A stretch of DNA of 44,325 nt from a virus (IMGVR_UViG_3300045286_000174:1-44325), one strand, 5' to 3'; positions 1-7,702 are shown, counted from the first letter of the stretch. Notes: generated from the sequence alone by a model not told the origin. Numbers and translations: made by a program.

Positions 1-1
1 C

Positions 2-334
2 TTCCTGAATGTCGCACTGGCCTCCGGGCAACTGCGCATTCCGCGCTCGCTCAATCTCAACCGCCTCGACGACGCCCTGTATATCGGCCCGCAGATGCCG
101 TGGATCGACCCGGCCAAGGAAGCCAACGCATGGGAAACCCTGGAGCGCAACGGCCTGGCCAGCGGCCCGGAGATCATCCGCCGCCGCGGTTTCCGCCCCA
201 ACGACGTGATCGAGCAGGAGCGCCTGTGGCGGCAGCAATGGACGGATGCCGGACTGATCAACGCCGCCGATCCCGCCAACGAAAAACCGCCCTCGAATGT
301 ACGGAATCCCCAATATGCCCAGCCCGCCGAATGA
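2..334 (+). CDS. Portal protein, C-terminal fragment (5' end outside window)
   Basis: This is the last 110 residues of a lambda-type portal protein, open from the window edge to a TGA stop. The protein sequence is identical to the C-terminus of the complete portal encoded at 42347-43882, although about seven bases differ, all silent. Portal proteins form the dodecameric ring at the capsid vertex through which DNA is packaged and to which the tail attaches. The following protease/capsid gene starts inside its last codons, as in lambda-like head operons. The identity is certain by comparison with the full-length copy. Which physical genome it belongs to depends on how the diverged end repeat is interpreted. 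Confidence 0.9.
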   Translation, partial: FLNVALASGQLRIPRSLNLNRLDDALYIGPQMPWIDPAKEANAWETLERNGLASGPEIIRRRGFRPNDVIEQERLWRQQWTDAGLINAADPANEKPPSNVRNPQYAQPAE

Positions 335-2456
335 TCTGAAAGACACCGCCGCCAGCTTGCGGCAACTGAAAAAGGATTTGCGTTCGCCGGTCAAGGCCGC
401 TCGCGGCGACTGGTGGGAAATCCGCGCCTCGGCCACGCCCGACGAAGCCGAAGTGCTGATTTACGGCGACATCGGCGAATCCTGGTATGGCGATTCGGTC
501 ACCGCCAAACAACTGGTCGAAGCCCTCGCCGAACTCGGCAAGGTGACGAAAATAAGGGCCAGAATCAACAGCTACGGCGGTTCGGTATCCGACGGCATTG
601 CCATCTACAACGCCCTCAACCGGCATCCGGGCGGAACGGAAATCCACGTCGACGGCGTGGCCGTCTCCATCGCCTCGCTGATCGCCATGGCCGGCCAGAA
701 AACCACCATGGCCGAGAACGCCCTGATGATGATCCATGCGCCCTGGGGCGCGGCCATGGGCAACAGCCAGGACATGCGCGAGATGGCCGACACCCTGGAC
801 AAATACGCGATGGCGATGAGCAGCTCCTACGCCAAGAAGGCCGGAATCGATCTCGATGCCACCCTCGCCCTTCTGACCGACGGCATGGATCACTGGTATA
901 CCGCCGCCGAAGCGCAGTCCGCCGGCTTCGCCGACGAGATTTCACAGCCCCTGGCGCTCGCCGCCCACGCCTTTCCCAACCGGTTCAGCCGTCCGGCTGG
1001 CCACCTTTCCACCCTCCCGGAGCATCAGACCATGCCCAATGAAACTCAGCCGGCAGCCACCGCCAACCCGACGCCTGCCTCCCCTCCCGAACCCAATCAC
1101 GATGAAATCAGGGCCGAACTCAGCAAGCAGATCCAGGCGAAGGAGAAATTCCGCCGCGAGGAAATCCGCCAGGCGTTCGCCCGCTTCACCCGCCACGACG
1201 GCGTGCAGGCGATCCTCGATGCCGCCCTCGACGACAGCGAGTTGACGGTGGAAACCGCGCGCGCCCAGCTCCTCGACCATCTCGGCAGGGATTCGGCGCC
1301 GGCCAACCCGCCCGGCTATACGCCGCGCATCGAAGCCGGCATCACCGACGAACAGAATTTCGTTGCCGGCGTGACCCAGGCCCTGCGCGCCCGCGCCGGC
1401 CTGGAAAAACGCGATCCGCAGAATCCCTGGGCGAGTTACCGGCTGTTCGAACTGGCCCGCGCCTCGCTGGAAAAGCGCGGCGTCAAGACCGGCGTAATGG
1501 CCGAACGGGACATCGCGCGCATGGCCCTGCAACGCCGGCCCAAAGCGGAAGGCAGCCCCGGCCAGACCACCAGCGACTTCCCCACCCTGCTGGAAAATGT
1601 CCTGCACAAGGAACTGGTCAACGCCTACGTGATCACGCCGGATGTGTGGTCGAAGATTTGCCGCATCGGTTCGGTCAGCGATTATCGGGTCTGGAACCGC
1701 CTGGTTCCGGGTTTCCTGGGTTCACTGGACGGCACCAACGAAGCCGGCGAATACAAGCAGAAGGCGATTCCCGATGCGGTCAAGGAAACCATCCAGGCGT
1801 CACGGTTCGGCAACCTGATCAGCATCACGCCGGAGGCGATCGTCAACGACGACCTGCAATTCTTCTCCAGTCTGCCGCAGGAACTCGGACGCGCCGCCAA
1901 GCTGACCATCGAAAAGGCGTTCTTCACCCTGCTGACCAGTAATTCCAGCGCCGGGCCGGTGATGAACGAGGACGGTTATAACCTGTTCAATGTGTCCGTA
2001 CACAAAAACTATGTCACCTCCGGGGCCGCGCCCTCGGTCACCACTATCGACGCCGGACGCCAGGCGATGGCCGCGCAGACCGACATCAGCGGCAACGAGA
2101 TTCTCGACATCAAGCCGACCATCTGGCTGGGCCCGCTTTCCCTCGGCGCGACCGCCCGCGTGGTCAACGGCTCGACCTACGATCCCGACGCCTCCAACAA
2201 ACTGCAGCGGATGAACCCGGTATCCAGCCTGTTCAGCCAGGTCATCGACACCGCGCGGCTGTCCGCCGGCTGGTACATGTTCGCCGACCCGGCGATCATG
2301 CCGACGTTCGAAGTCGTGTTCCTCAACGGCCAGTCCGAACCCCGGCTGGCGCAGGAGGAGGAATTCGGCACCGGCGGCCTGCGCTGGCGCGTCGAGCACA
2401 CCTTCGGCATCGGCGCGATCGGCTGGCGCGGCGCGTACTTCAACGACGGTTCGTAA
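297..2456 (+). CDS. ClpP-like prohead protease / major capsid protein fusion
   Basis: A 719-residue protein with a protease and a capsid subunit in one chain. Residues about 40-215 are a ClpP-family (S14) serine protease: the nucleophile is Ser124 in VAVSIAS, the histidine is His147 in MMIHAPW, and a W-T-A-E-A-G-D-E-I-like segment follows near 195-215. Residues about 260-390 are charged and helical, as expected for a scaffold or delta domain. The last roughly 330 residues look like a major capsid protein that ends in a tryptophan-rich segment. Fusions of this layout are a known phage type, and self-cleavage would free the capsid subunit during head maturation. ATG at 297 overlaps the portal stop; ATG at 315 is an alternative start. 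DUF2190 decoration genes follow. Confidence 0.88.
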   Translation: MYGIPNMPSPPNDLKDTAASLRQLKKDLRSPVKAARGDWWEIRASATPDEAEVLIYGDIGESWYGDSVTAKQLVEALAELGKVTKIRARINSYGGSVSDGIAIYNALNRHPGGTEIHVDGVAVSIASLIAMAGQKTTMAENALMMIHAPWGAAMGNSQDMREMADTLDKYAMAMSSSYAKKAGIDLDATLALLTDGMDHWYTAAEAQSAGFADEISQPLALAAHAFPNRFSRPAGHLSTLPEHQTMPNETQPAATANPTPASPPEPNHDEIRAELSKQIQAKEKFRREEIRQAFARFTRHDGVQAILDAALDDSELTVETARAQLLDHLGRDSAPANPPGYTPRIEAGITDEQNFVAGVTQALRARAGLEKRDPQNPWASYRLFELARASLEKRGVKTGVMAERDIARMALQRRPKAEGSPGQTTSDFPTLLENVLHKELVNAYVITPDVWSKICRIGSVSDYRVWNRLVPGFLGSLDGTNEAGEYKQKAIPDAVKETIQASRFGNLISITPEAIVNDDLQFFSSLPQELGRAAKLTIEKAFFTLLTSNSSAGPVMNEDGYNLFNVSVHKNYVTSGAAPSVTTIDAGRQAMAAQTDISGNEILDIKPTIWLGPLSLGATARVVNGSTYDPDASNKLQRMNPVSSLFSQVIDTARLSAGWYMFADPAIMPTFEVVFLNGQSEPRLAQEEEFGTGGLRWRVEHTFGIGAIGWRGAYFNDGS

Positions 2457-2464
2457 TCGGTCGC

Positions 2465-2540
2465 GTAGGTTGGGCAGGGCTTCATCCTGCCCAACAAAAC
2501 ACAAAAATGTTGGGCAACCAGAAGATATTGCCCAACCTAC
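2465..2540. repeat. Palindromic intergenic element, GTAGGTTGGGC type
   Basis: GTAGGTTGGGC (2465-2475) is the exact inverse of GCCCAACCTAC (2530-2540). Nested inside is a second hairpin, GTTGGGCAGG pairing with CCTGCCCAAC (2469-2495). It fills the gap between the capsid fusion and the first decoration gene. A related element lies at 22813-22884. It could act as a weak terminator or mRNA processing hairpin, and it resembles interspersed bacterial repeats more than phage sequence. Confidence 0.7.
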
Positions 2541-2567
2541 ATGACTCAATTTTGAAAGTGAAAGGCC

Positions 2568-2933
2568 ATGAAAAACTACGTGCAAGAAGGCAATACCATC
2601 ACCTACGCCAATTCGACCGGATCGAAGATTTCGTCCGGCGATGTGGTGGTCATCGGATGCTTGATCGCCATCGCCGCCACCGACATCGCCAACGGCAGTT
2701 CCGGCGAACTTCACACCGACGGCGTTTTCACCGTGCCCAAAGTCCAGGCCGACGTGCTCACCCAGGGCGAGGCGCTGGTGTGGGACAAGTCGGTGACAAA
2801 ATTCGGCAAGCATGACACCTCGCAGGCCACCGGAGACGTGGCCGGGGCGGTGCTGTGCTGGGAGGCCGCCGGCAATACCGCCACCACGGTCAAGGTGCAT
2901 TTGGATCAGCGCGTCGGCACCGTCCACGCCTAA
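2568..2933 (+). CDS. Capsid decoration/cement protein, DUF2190 family (copy 1)
   Basis: A 121-residue small beta-rich protein with the DUF2190 pattern: N-terminal YVQEGNTITYANSTG, a GDVVVIG strand, TDIANGSSGELHTDGVFTVPK, and a C-terminal strand ending VKVHLDQRVG. DUF2190 proteins sit next to major capsid genes and in studied phages bind the capsid surface as cement. The next gene is a clear paralogue sharing the same spacing of motifs (N-terminal Y-Q-E-G, TDIA.G..GEL, GVF..PKV, T.QG). The start is supported by GAAAGG just upstream of the ATG. It lies directly downstream of the capsid gene, as expected for this role. Confidence 0.8.
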   Translation: MKNYVQEGNTITYANSTGSKISSGDVVVIGCLIAIAATDIANGSSGELHTDGVFTVPKVQADVLTQGEALVWDKSVTKFGKHDTSQATGDVAGAVLCWEAAGNTATTVKVHLDQRVGTVHA

Positions 2934-2942
2934 GGAGCAGCC

Positions 2943-3314
2943 ATGAAAACCTATCAACAGGAAGGCGAACTCCTCAATTATGCCAATGCGGGCAGCGCCC
3001 TCTCCGCCGGCGATCCGGTGGTGGTCGGAACGACCCTTGGCGTGGCGACGACCGACATTGCCCACGGCGCCACCGGCGAACTTGCCCTCAGCGGCGTGTT
3101 CGAACTGCCGAAGGTCTCCGGCGCCGTCATCACCCAGGGCATGAGCGTGGTGTTCGTCGCCGCGTCGCAATCGTTCGACGACGATGCCGTGGTCAAGGCC
3201 GAGGGCGATGTCAGCAAGATCGCCATCGCATGGAAGGCGGCGGGCGACGGCGCGACCACCGTGCTGGTGCATCTGGATGCCCGCATCGGCGCCATCGAAC
3301 CGGCGCCCGGTTAA
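2943..3314 (+). CDS. Capsid decoration/cement protein, DUF2190 family (copy 2)
   Basis: A 123-residue paralogue of the preceding protein, beginning nine bases after it with a strong AAGGAG ribosome-binding site. It keeps the same blocks: YQQEGELLNYANAGS, GDPVVVG, TDIAHGATGELALSGVFELPK and VLVHLDARIG. The two copies are diverged enough, roughly half of residues by eye, to be an old tandem duplication rather than a recent one. Two different cement proteins could occupy different capsid positions or give alternative surfaces. The role is inferred from family and position. Confidence 0.78.
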   Translation: MKTYQQEGELLNYANAGSALSAGDPVVVGTTLGVATTDIAHGATGELALSGVFELPKVSGAVITQGMSVVFVAASQSFDDDAVVKAEGDVSKIAIAWKAAGDGATTVLVHLDARIGAIEPAPG

Positions 3315-3370
3315 ACCGCAGGCTTGGCAACGTCTTTTTATTGCCCGACATAACCAGAATCCGGACAGAC

Positions 3371-3688
3371 ATGAGCTATGCCGTCGCGGTTGACAATCTC
3401 AATAACCAGATCATTGCCATCTATGGCCAGGCCATCACCGTTCAGGTCAATGAAAAAACCTTCATCATCAATGGCATCGTCAACCGGATCAATCAGCAGG
3501 TCGCGTTCGGCGGACAGTATTTCACCGATACGGATTTCAGCATCGATTTCCTCAAATCCGAATTCGGCGCCACCGAAGCCGGCGAGGGCGACAACATGAC
3601 CATCGATGGCGAGACCTTCAGGATCATCCGCATCGTGGACGATCACCTTGGCATGGTCAACGTGCAGGTGCGCCAGTATGCCGATTAA
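3371..3688 (+). CDS. Putative head-tail joining (head completion) protein
   Basis: A 105-residue protein with no motif I can assign to a named family. It is beta-rich, with a central NEKTFIINGIVN segment and a C-terminal MTIDGETFRIIRIVDDHLGMVNVQVR. The position between the decoration genes and the tail terminator/tail tube genes is where lambda-like phages encode their head completion and joining proteins (FII-like). ATG at 3371 follows only a weak purine-rich site. Its last 11 bases overlap the start of the next gene, so translation of the two is probably coupled. Function is inferred from gene order. Confidence 0.5.
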   Translation: MSYAVAVDNLNNQIIAIYGQAITVQVNEKTFIINGIVNRINQQVAFGGQYFTDTDFSIDFLKSEFGATEAGEGDNMTIDGETFRIIRIVDDHLGMVNVQVRQYAD

Positions 3689-4112
3689 CCTGTTCGAGCC
3701 GGTTCAGGCGATCATCGATCGCATCCTCGATCTGGAAACCGATCTGCAAACGGTGAACTCGGTATCGACGCTTTATCAGTCGGTCGAGGAAATGACCAGA
3801 ATGTTGCCGGGCGCGTTCGTGCGGCCCGTCTCCAGCCAGGCCATGCACAATCCCGGCAATTTCAATCTGCTGAAGGACGAACATCAGTATCAGGTCATCG
3901 TTGCCGTCGAACATTCTTCAAACAGTGAGGATCTGACCGAAACCACCGCCGGCGAACTCTGCGGCAGGATTCTCGATGCGCTGGACAACTGGCGGCCCGG
4001 CGTGAACTGGGAACCGCTGCTCTATACCGGCTATGCCGAAACCCAGTACATGCCGGGCTACGCCGAATTTCCGATCAATTTTTCCACCCGTCTAACTTTG
4101 ACCAAGAGGTAA
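3678..4112 (+). CDS. Putative tail terminator protein (gpU/Gp37-like)
   Basis: A 144-residue protein. The N-terminal half predicts amphipathic helices and the middle has HQYQVIVAVEHSSNSEDL, the kind of strand expected of tail terminator proteins that cap the tail tube and join it to the head. It is placed directly before the tail tube gene, the usual position in siphoviruses. ATG at 3678 overlaps the preceding gene by 11 bases. A longer in-frame extension upstream (from 3606) lies inside the previous gene and is not credible. Assignment rests on size, fold pattern and synteny. Confidence 0.55.
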   Translation: MPINLFEPVQAIIDRILDLETDLQTVNSVSTLYQSVEEMTRMLPGAFVRPVSSQAMHNPGNFNLLKDEHQYQVIVAVEHSSNSEDLTETTAGELCGRILDALDNWRPGVNWEPLLYTGYAETQYMPGYAEFPINFSTRLTLTKR

Positions 4113-4118
4113 CACAAC

Positions 4119-4877
4119 ATGACAAGCCAGGTTTCCAACTACAGTTATTCGGCGCTGGCGAAACTCTATCTGAAGGGCGAAAAGGCCGTTTCCGGCCTGG
4201 TGCCGATCGGCAACTGCTCGGGATTCAAGCTACAGATCAACGAGGAAGTGAAAAAGCTGACCGATTACAGCAATCTGGCCGGCGGACTGGCGGCCACCTC
4301 GCGGTTCATCAAGGACGTGACTGGCTCTTTGATCGTCCACGACTACGATCCGACCAACCTGGCCCGCGCCTCCTTCGGCGGCACCCGCTCGGTGACCGCC
4401 GGCACGGTTTCCTCCACGCCGGAGGAAGTCAAGGTTTATCTCGGCGAACTCACCCTGCTGGCCAACCGCGACATCAGCAGCGTAGTGGTCAAGGAAAAGG
4501 CCGAATCGAACCCGAAAACCTATGTGGCCGGCACCGATTATCTGGTGCAGAACAATGGCATCGTGGCGTTGGCGGGCGGCGACATCGGCGACGGCGATTC
4601 GGTCGAGGTCACCTACAGCTTCGGCGGCATCGACATCATGGAGGCGCTCACCGGCTCGGCGGCGATTTTCCAGCTCTATATCGAGGCCGGCAACCTGGCC
4701 GATTCGGCGCGGCCGTTCTGGTTCAACGCGCCCCGCGTCCAGTTCGGCCCGGCCAAGGAAATTTCGCTGATCGGCACCGACTTCGGCCAGCTCGAATTCG
4801 CCTTCGACGTGCTCAAGGATGCCTCGATCACCACCTCGGGCCATTCGCAGTTCTTCACGATCTCGCAACAATCGTAA
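4119..4877 (+). CDS. Major tail tube protein
   Basis: A 252-residue protein starting six bases after the terminator gene with AAGAGG upstream. It is beta-rich, with glycine-threonine segments such as DVTGSLIVHDYD and GDSVEVTYSFGGID, and ends in an aromatic strand (HSQFFTISQQS). The middle (about 95-170) reads like an inserted Ig/beta-sandwich domain containing KVYLGELTLL and TYVAGTDYLV. Size, composition and position between terminator and fibre genes match the hexamer-forming tube protein of long flexible tails. Little else in this part of a phage genome has these properties. Confidence 0.7.
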   Translation: MTSQVSNYSYSALAKLYLKGEKAVSGLVPIGNCSGFKLQINEEVKKLTDYSNLAGGLAATSRFIKDVTGSLIVHDYDPTNLARASFGGTRSVTAGTVSSTPEEVKVYLGELTLLANRDISSVVVKEKAESNPKTYVAGTDYLVQNNGIVALAGGDIGDGDSVEVTYSFGGIDIMEALTGSAAIFQLYIEAGNLADSARPFWFNAPRVQFGPAKEISLIGTDFGQLEFAFDVLKDASITTSGHSQFFTISQQS

Positions 4878-4906
4878 GGGCGGGCCATGCCCGCGCAGGA
4901 GAATCG

Positions 4907-5242
4907 ATGCGCCGTTTCGGCTACAAGGCCAAACTCGGGGATTCCAGGCCGTTCAAGGTTACCTATCTGAATCCCAGCCGGGCTCGCCCGCCGGATTCCA
5001 CGCCGATCGACCTGAACGGCGCGAACGTGACGATGATCGTCGAAAACGACGACCGCTCCGAACTGGCGCGGATGGATGTATCGACCCATCATGTCGAAAT
5101 CGACGGGGACAACGGCAGCTTCACCATCACCCTTTCGGACGACGAAAAGAAAGCCTATGACGGGCGGAATTTCCGCCTGGTGGTCACCTTCGCCGACGAA
5201 ACCAGCCGGCTGATCATGATCGGCAGGGTGAAACTGGTATGA
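4907..5242 (+). CDS. Small beta-sandwich tail protein, function unknown
   Basis: A 111-residue protein with good start signals (AGGAGAATCG then ATG). Alternating strand patterns (ANVTMIVEND, GSFTITLSDDEK, RLVVTFADE, RLIMIGRVKLV) suggest an immunoglobulin-like or baseplate-adaptor fold. It overlaps the next gene by four bases (ATGA), so the two are coupled, and it lies just before the fibre genes. A role attaching fibres to the tail is plausible from position only. Confidence 0.6.
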   Translation: MRRFGYKAKLGDSRPFKVTYLNPSRARPPDSTPIDLNGANVTMIVENDDRSELARMDVSTHHVEIDGDNGSFTITLSDDEKKAYDGRNFRLVVTFADETSRLIMIGRVKLV

Positions 5243-5397
5243 GCGACCCGGAAATCGTCGAGATCACCGACACCGAAATCGTGGTCATCGAGGACTACGA
5301 GATCCAGATATGGGAAGTGGCCGAACAGGGGCCGCCGGGGCCGCCGGGGCGACCGGGCGATCCGACCGGGAATATCGATTGCGGGGAATATTTATGA
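5239..5397 (+). CDS. Small acidic protein with collagen-like GPP repeats
   Basis: A 52-residue open frame overlapping the previous stop by ATGA. The first half is very acidic and valine/isoleucine-rich (ITDTEIVVIEDYEIQIWEV). The second half has four Gly-X-Y triplets (GPPGPPGRPGDP). Collagen-like triplets are common in phage fibre proteins, where they form trimeric stalks, so this may be a detached fibre stalk or fibre-attachment peptide. The ATGA overlap and clean continuation of codon usage argue that it is real despite its size. Confidence 0.6.
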   Translation: MSDPEIVEITDTEIVVIEDYEIQIWEVAEQGPPGPPGRPGDPTGNIDCGEYL

Positions 5398-5415
5398 AAC
5401 ATAGAGGAAATATCC

Positions 5416-5871
5416 ATGCCTAGAATCCAAATCAAACGCGGCCTGAAAGCCAATCTTCCCAGCTCATCCATGTTGGCCGGCGAGCAGTTTTTCACGCTCG
5501 ATAAATCAGCGATGTATATCGCCACTGACGCCACTACCAAACTCCCGGTAGTTCCCCCAATCGATGACCTGACCACATTGACTACAGTGGATGGTACGGC
5601 TGATCTGGTTGCCATTTTTGACGCCAGTGAATCGTCTGAACCGCCACTTAAGAAAATGACCTTTAATGCTTTCAAGACGGCGCTGAACATTCCTGCGTCA
5701 TCGAGTGATGAGAAGGTTGCTTGTGCGAGCGGATCTACGGCAGGTTATCTTTATGGAGACGGTACAAACGGCGTTTTACGCATGTCGGGATCGATGAGTT
5801 GGACACTGGATTCAGGAGGCAACTTCGCCACGATTGCTGTTGGAGTTGTTGACTGCGGTACGTTTCCTTGA
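5416..5871 (+). CDS. Tail fibre protein, N-terminal part, apparently truncated
   Basis: A 151-residue frame with AGAGGAAATATCC before the ATG. The first 45 residues (MPRIQIKRG...LAGEQFFTLDKSAMYIAT) match the start of the next fibre gene at 6635 (MPKILIKRG...LTAGELYLITDENRLAVGT). This is the short N-terminal module that anchors fibres and spikes to tails. The C-terminal 20 codons lie inside the 3' end of the opposite-strand HNH gene (5812-6522), so the natural C-terminal receptor-binding part appears to have been lost where the HNH element entered. The product may be non-functional or act as a minimal adaptor. Confidence 0.65.
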   Translation: MPRIQIKRGLKANLPSSSMLAGEQFFTLDKSAMYIATDATTKLPVVPPIDDLTTLTTVDGTADLVAIFDASESSEPPLKKMTFNAFKTALNIPASSSDEKVACASGSTAGYLYGDGTNGVLRMSGSMSWTLDSGGNFATIAVGVVDCGTFP

Positions 5872-6522
5872 TTTTTGGTTAGGTCTAGTCAATGCTTCAT
5901 TAATTGACCAGCCTCTTGATAATCTGGCGGTTATAACACATCTATCCATGCCCAGAATTTCAGCCCACTCATTTAAGCAATGTGTTTCACCATTATATGT
6001 AATAAGCCGATTTGAACGTTTATTTCTGGCTTGTTCCGTTTGGGTTGCCCATCGGCAATTTTCTAGTGAATATCCCCGGTTATTGTCGATTCTATCCAGG
6101 GAATGGGCTTTCGTTGGTGGTTCTCCCATATCGTTAAGGAAGTTTTCATAATGATTCCACCTTTCGCAAATATTTATCCCACGCCCTCCATAATTATTAT
6201 AACTTTTATCATTTATATTTCTGCATCTGCTTCGCATACGTTCCCAAACAATATAACTGCGTGGCAATTTTATGTTTGCAGTTTTTTCACCAATAGTTGC
6301 GCCATGTTTAAAGTTAATTTTAGCCGATACTTCTTTTCGATGACACCCACAAGATACCGTATGGCTAGAAATAAGATTCTGAGCATAAATCGTGTTGTGA
6401 TTGCCGCAATCACACTGGCAAAACCATCTAACCTGACCACGACTTCCATTTTCACCACGTTTAATGACTGTCAATCGTCCAAACTTCTGCCTAGTAAGGT
6501 CTTGAAAGATACCGCTAGACAT
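5812..6522 (-). CDS. HNH homing-type endonuclease
   Basis: A 236-residue protein. Residues 14-60 form a GRLTVI..WxCxCDCG..CGC zinc-binding module (Cys36, Cys38, Cys58, Cys60). Residues 108-168 hold the phage HNH core (NNYGGRGI, W..F..DMG, SLDRIDNNRGY, NCRWATQTEQARN). Residues 172-214 look like a DNA-binding tail with a small helix-turn-helix. Such proteins are free-standing homing endonucleases that spread their own gene. It is AT-rich against GC-rich neighbours and points against the late operon. Its last 60 bases overlap the end of a shortened fibre gene, all signs of a recent selfish insertion. Confidence 0.85.
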   Translation of the reverse strand: MSSGIFQDLTRQKFGRLTVIKRGENGSRGQVRWFCQCDCGNHNTIYAQNLISSHTVSCGCHRKEVSAKINFKHGATIGEKTANIKLPRSYIVWERMRSRCRNINDKSYNNYGGRGINICERWNHYENFLNDMGEPPTKAHSLDRIDNNRGYSLENCRWATQTEQARNKRSNRLITYNGETHCLNEWAEILGMDRCVITARLSRGWSINEALTRPNQKSRKRTAVNNSNSNRGEVAS

Positions 6523-6557
6523 ACGACGCTCTCCCGTATAGATGAACTCTTGAGTAA

Positions 6558-6608
6558 GGTTCGGCAGGCTGTGAGCGACAGCTTTTCGGGAGCTACCCTA
6601 GCCGAACC
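6558..6608 (+). other. Structured segment between HNH gene and second fibre gene
   Basis: GGTTCGGC (6558-6565) is the inverse of GCCGAACC (6601-6608). Inside lies a perfect hairpin, GCTGT-gagcg-ACAGC (6568-6582). There is no U-run, so it is not a standard terminator. It may be a boundary structure of the HNH element or a regulatory hairpin before the fibre gene. Confidence 0.45.
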
Positions 6609-6634
6609 ATTGGAATCCCATTATAGGGAAATCC

Positions 6635-7702
6635 ATGCCTAAAATCCTCATCAAGCGAGGCACCCGAGCGCAGATCGATGCGGCAGCATCTGCCAGCGGA
6701 TTAACTGCGGGTGAGCTTTATCTCATCACCGACGAAAATCGGCTGGCCGTCGGCACTGCTGTCAACGCCTACACCTCAGCATTAATCCAGGCATCCAATC
6801 TCTCCGACCTTTCCAGCGCGGCCACCGCCAGGGTCAACATCGGCCTGGACAAGCGCACCGCCGTCGCCGATCAGAACTATCAGATTCTGGCTACCGATCG
6901 GGTCGTCTCCTATACCAGTCTTTCCGCCGCGCGCGTCGTTACCCTGCCTGCCGCCAATGCCGTCAATCCGGGGCAGGAATTCATCGTTGGCGACATTTCG
7001 GGATCGTGCAGCGCGACCAACACCCTCACCATTACCCGCGCCGGCTCGGACACGATCGATGGCGCCACCACGGAAATCATCGCGGCGGCTTATGGAAAGC
7101 GCCGATTGATCTCCGACGGAGTGAGCAAATGGGGATTCGATAAAGGACTACTAAGGGTCAGCAATAACCTATCCGAAGTTGACGCCTCCGCAGCGAAAAT
7201 CAATCTAGGTCTTAATAATGTAACCAACGTCGCACAGCTACCGTCCAGCTATTTGGATACCGATACTGCTTTAGCGGCCAATAGTGATACCCGAGTTCCC
7301 AGCCAAAAAGCGATCAAATACTACGTTGACCATTTAGGCGGAGTTTCGACCAGTACCGTCAACACATTTACGGCGGCTCAGATTGGAGCACTAACTAATG
7401 GTGCGTTGACTTCATCATCCGGTTCCATAGCCATCAACATGGCTACCAGCAATAATTTCTCCCACACGATGACGGAAAACACCACATTGGCCGCGCCCAC
7501 TAACGCGGTAGCTGGCCAATCGGGGGTTATTGTCTTCACTCAGCACGCATCCTCAGCTAAAACATTAGCTTATAATTCAGCATGGGTTTTTGAATATGGC
7601 GCAATACCCACTTTTACCACTGTGGTTGGTAAAATAAATGTGCTTACTTACTATGTGGTTTCAGGTTCAAAAATACTATGTCATTTGACGGGTGATATAT
7701 GA
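6635..7702 (+). CDS. Tail fibre / receptor-binding protein
   Basis: A 355-residue protein with the same N-terminal attachment module as the gene at 5416 (MPKILIKRG, then LTAGELYLITD). It continues with typical fibre and spike features: LSDLSSAATARVNIGL and LSEVDASAAKINLGLNNVTN, two copies of the L-S-x-A-R-x-N-L-G-L motif common in trimeric tail fibres, then beta-rich repeats (AARVVTLPAANAVNPGQEFIVGDISG) resembling a beta-helix or knob. From about 7140 the DNA becomes AT-richer than the rest of the late region, which suggests the receptor-binding end was acquired by exchange. The next gene starts in its stop codon (ATGA). Confidence 0.75.
   Translation: MPKILIKRGTRAQIDAAASASGLTAGELYLITDENRLAVGTAVNAYTSALIQASNLSDLSSAATARVNIGLDKRTAVADQNYQILATDRVVSYTSLSAARVVTLPAANAVNPGQEFIVGDISGSCSATNTLTITRAGSDTIDGATTEIIAAAYGKRRLISDGVSKWGFDKGLLRVSNNLSEVDASAAKINLGLNNVTNVAQLPSSYLDTDTALAANSDTRVPSQKAIKYYVDHLGGVSTSTVNTFTAAQIGALTNGALTSSSGSIAINMATSNNFSHTMTENTTLAAPTNAVAGQSGVIVFTQHASSAKTLAYNSAWVFEYGAIPTFTTVVGKINVLTYYVVSGSKILCHLTGDI

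Noticed and set aside
1800-3272. 490-codon minus-strand frame across the capsid end and decoration genes
   Set aside because: It crosses the palindromic gap and runs antisense to three well-supported genes.
5812-6634. Group I intron carrying the HNH gene
   Set aside because: No recognisable conserved intron core (P7-like pairing) was found, and the fibre frame does not resume downstream; a new gene starts with its own ribosome-binding site.
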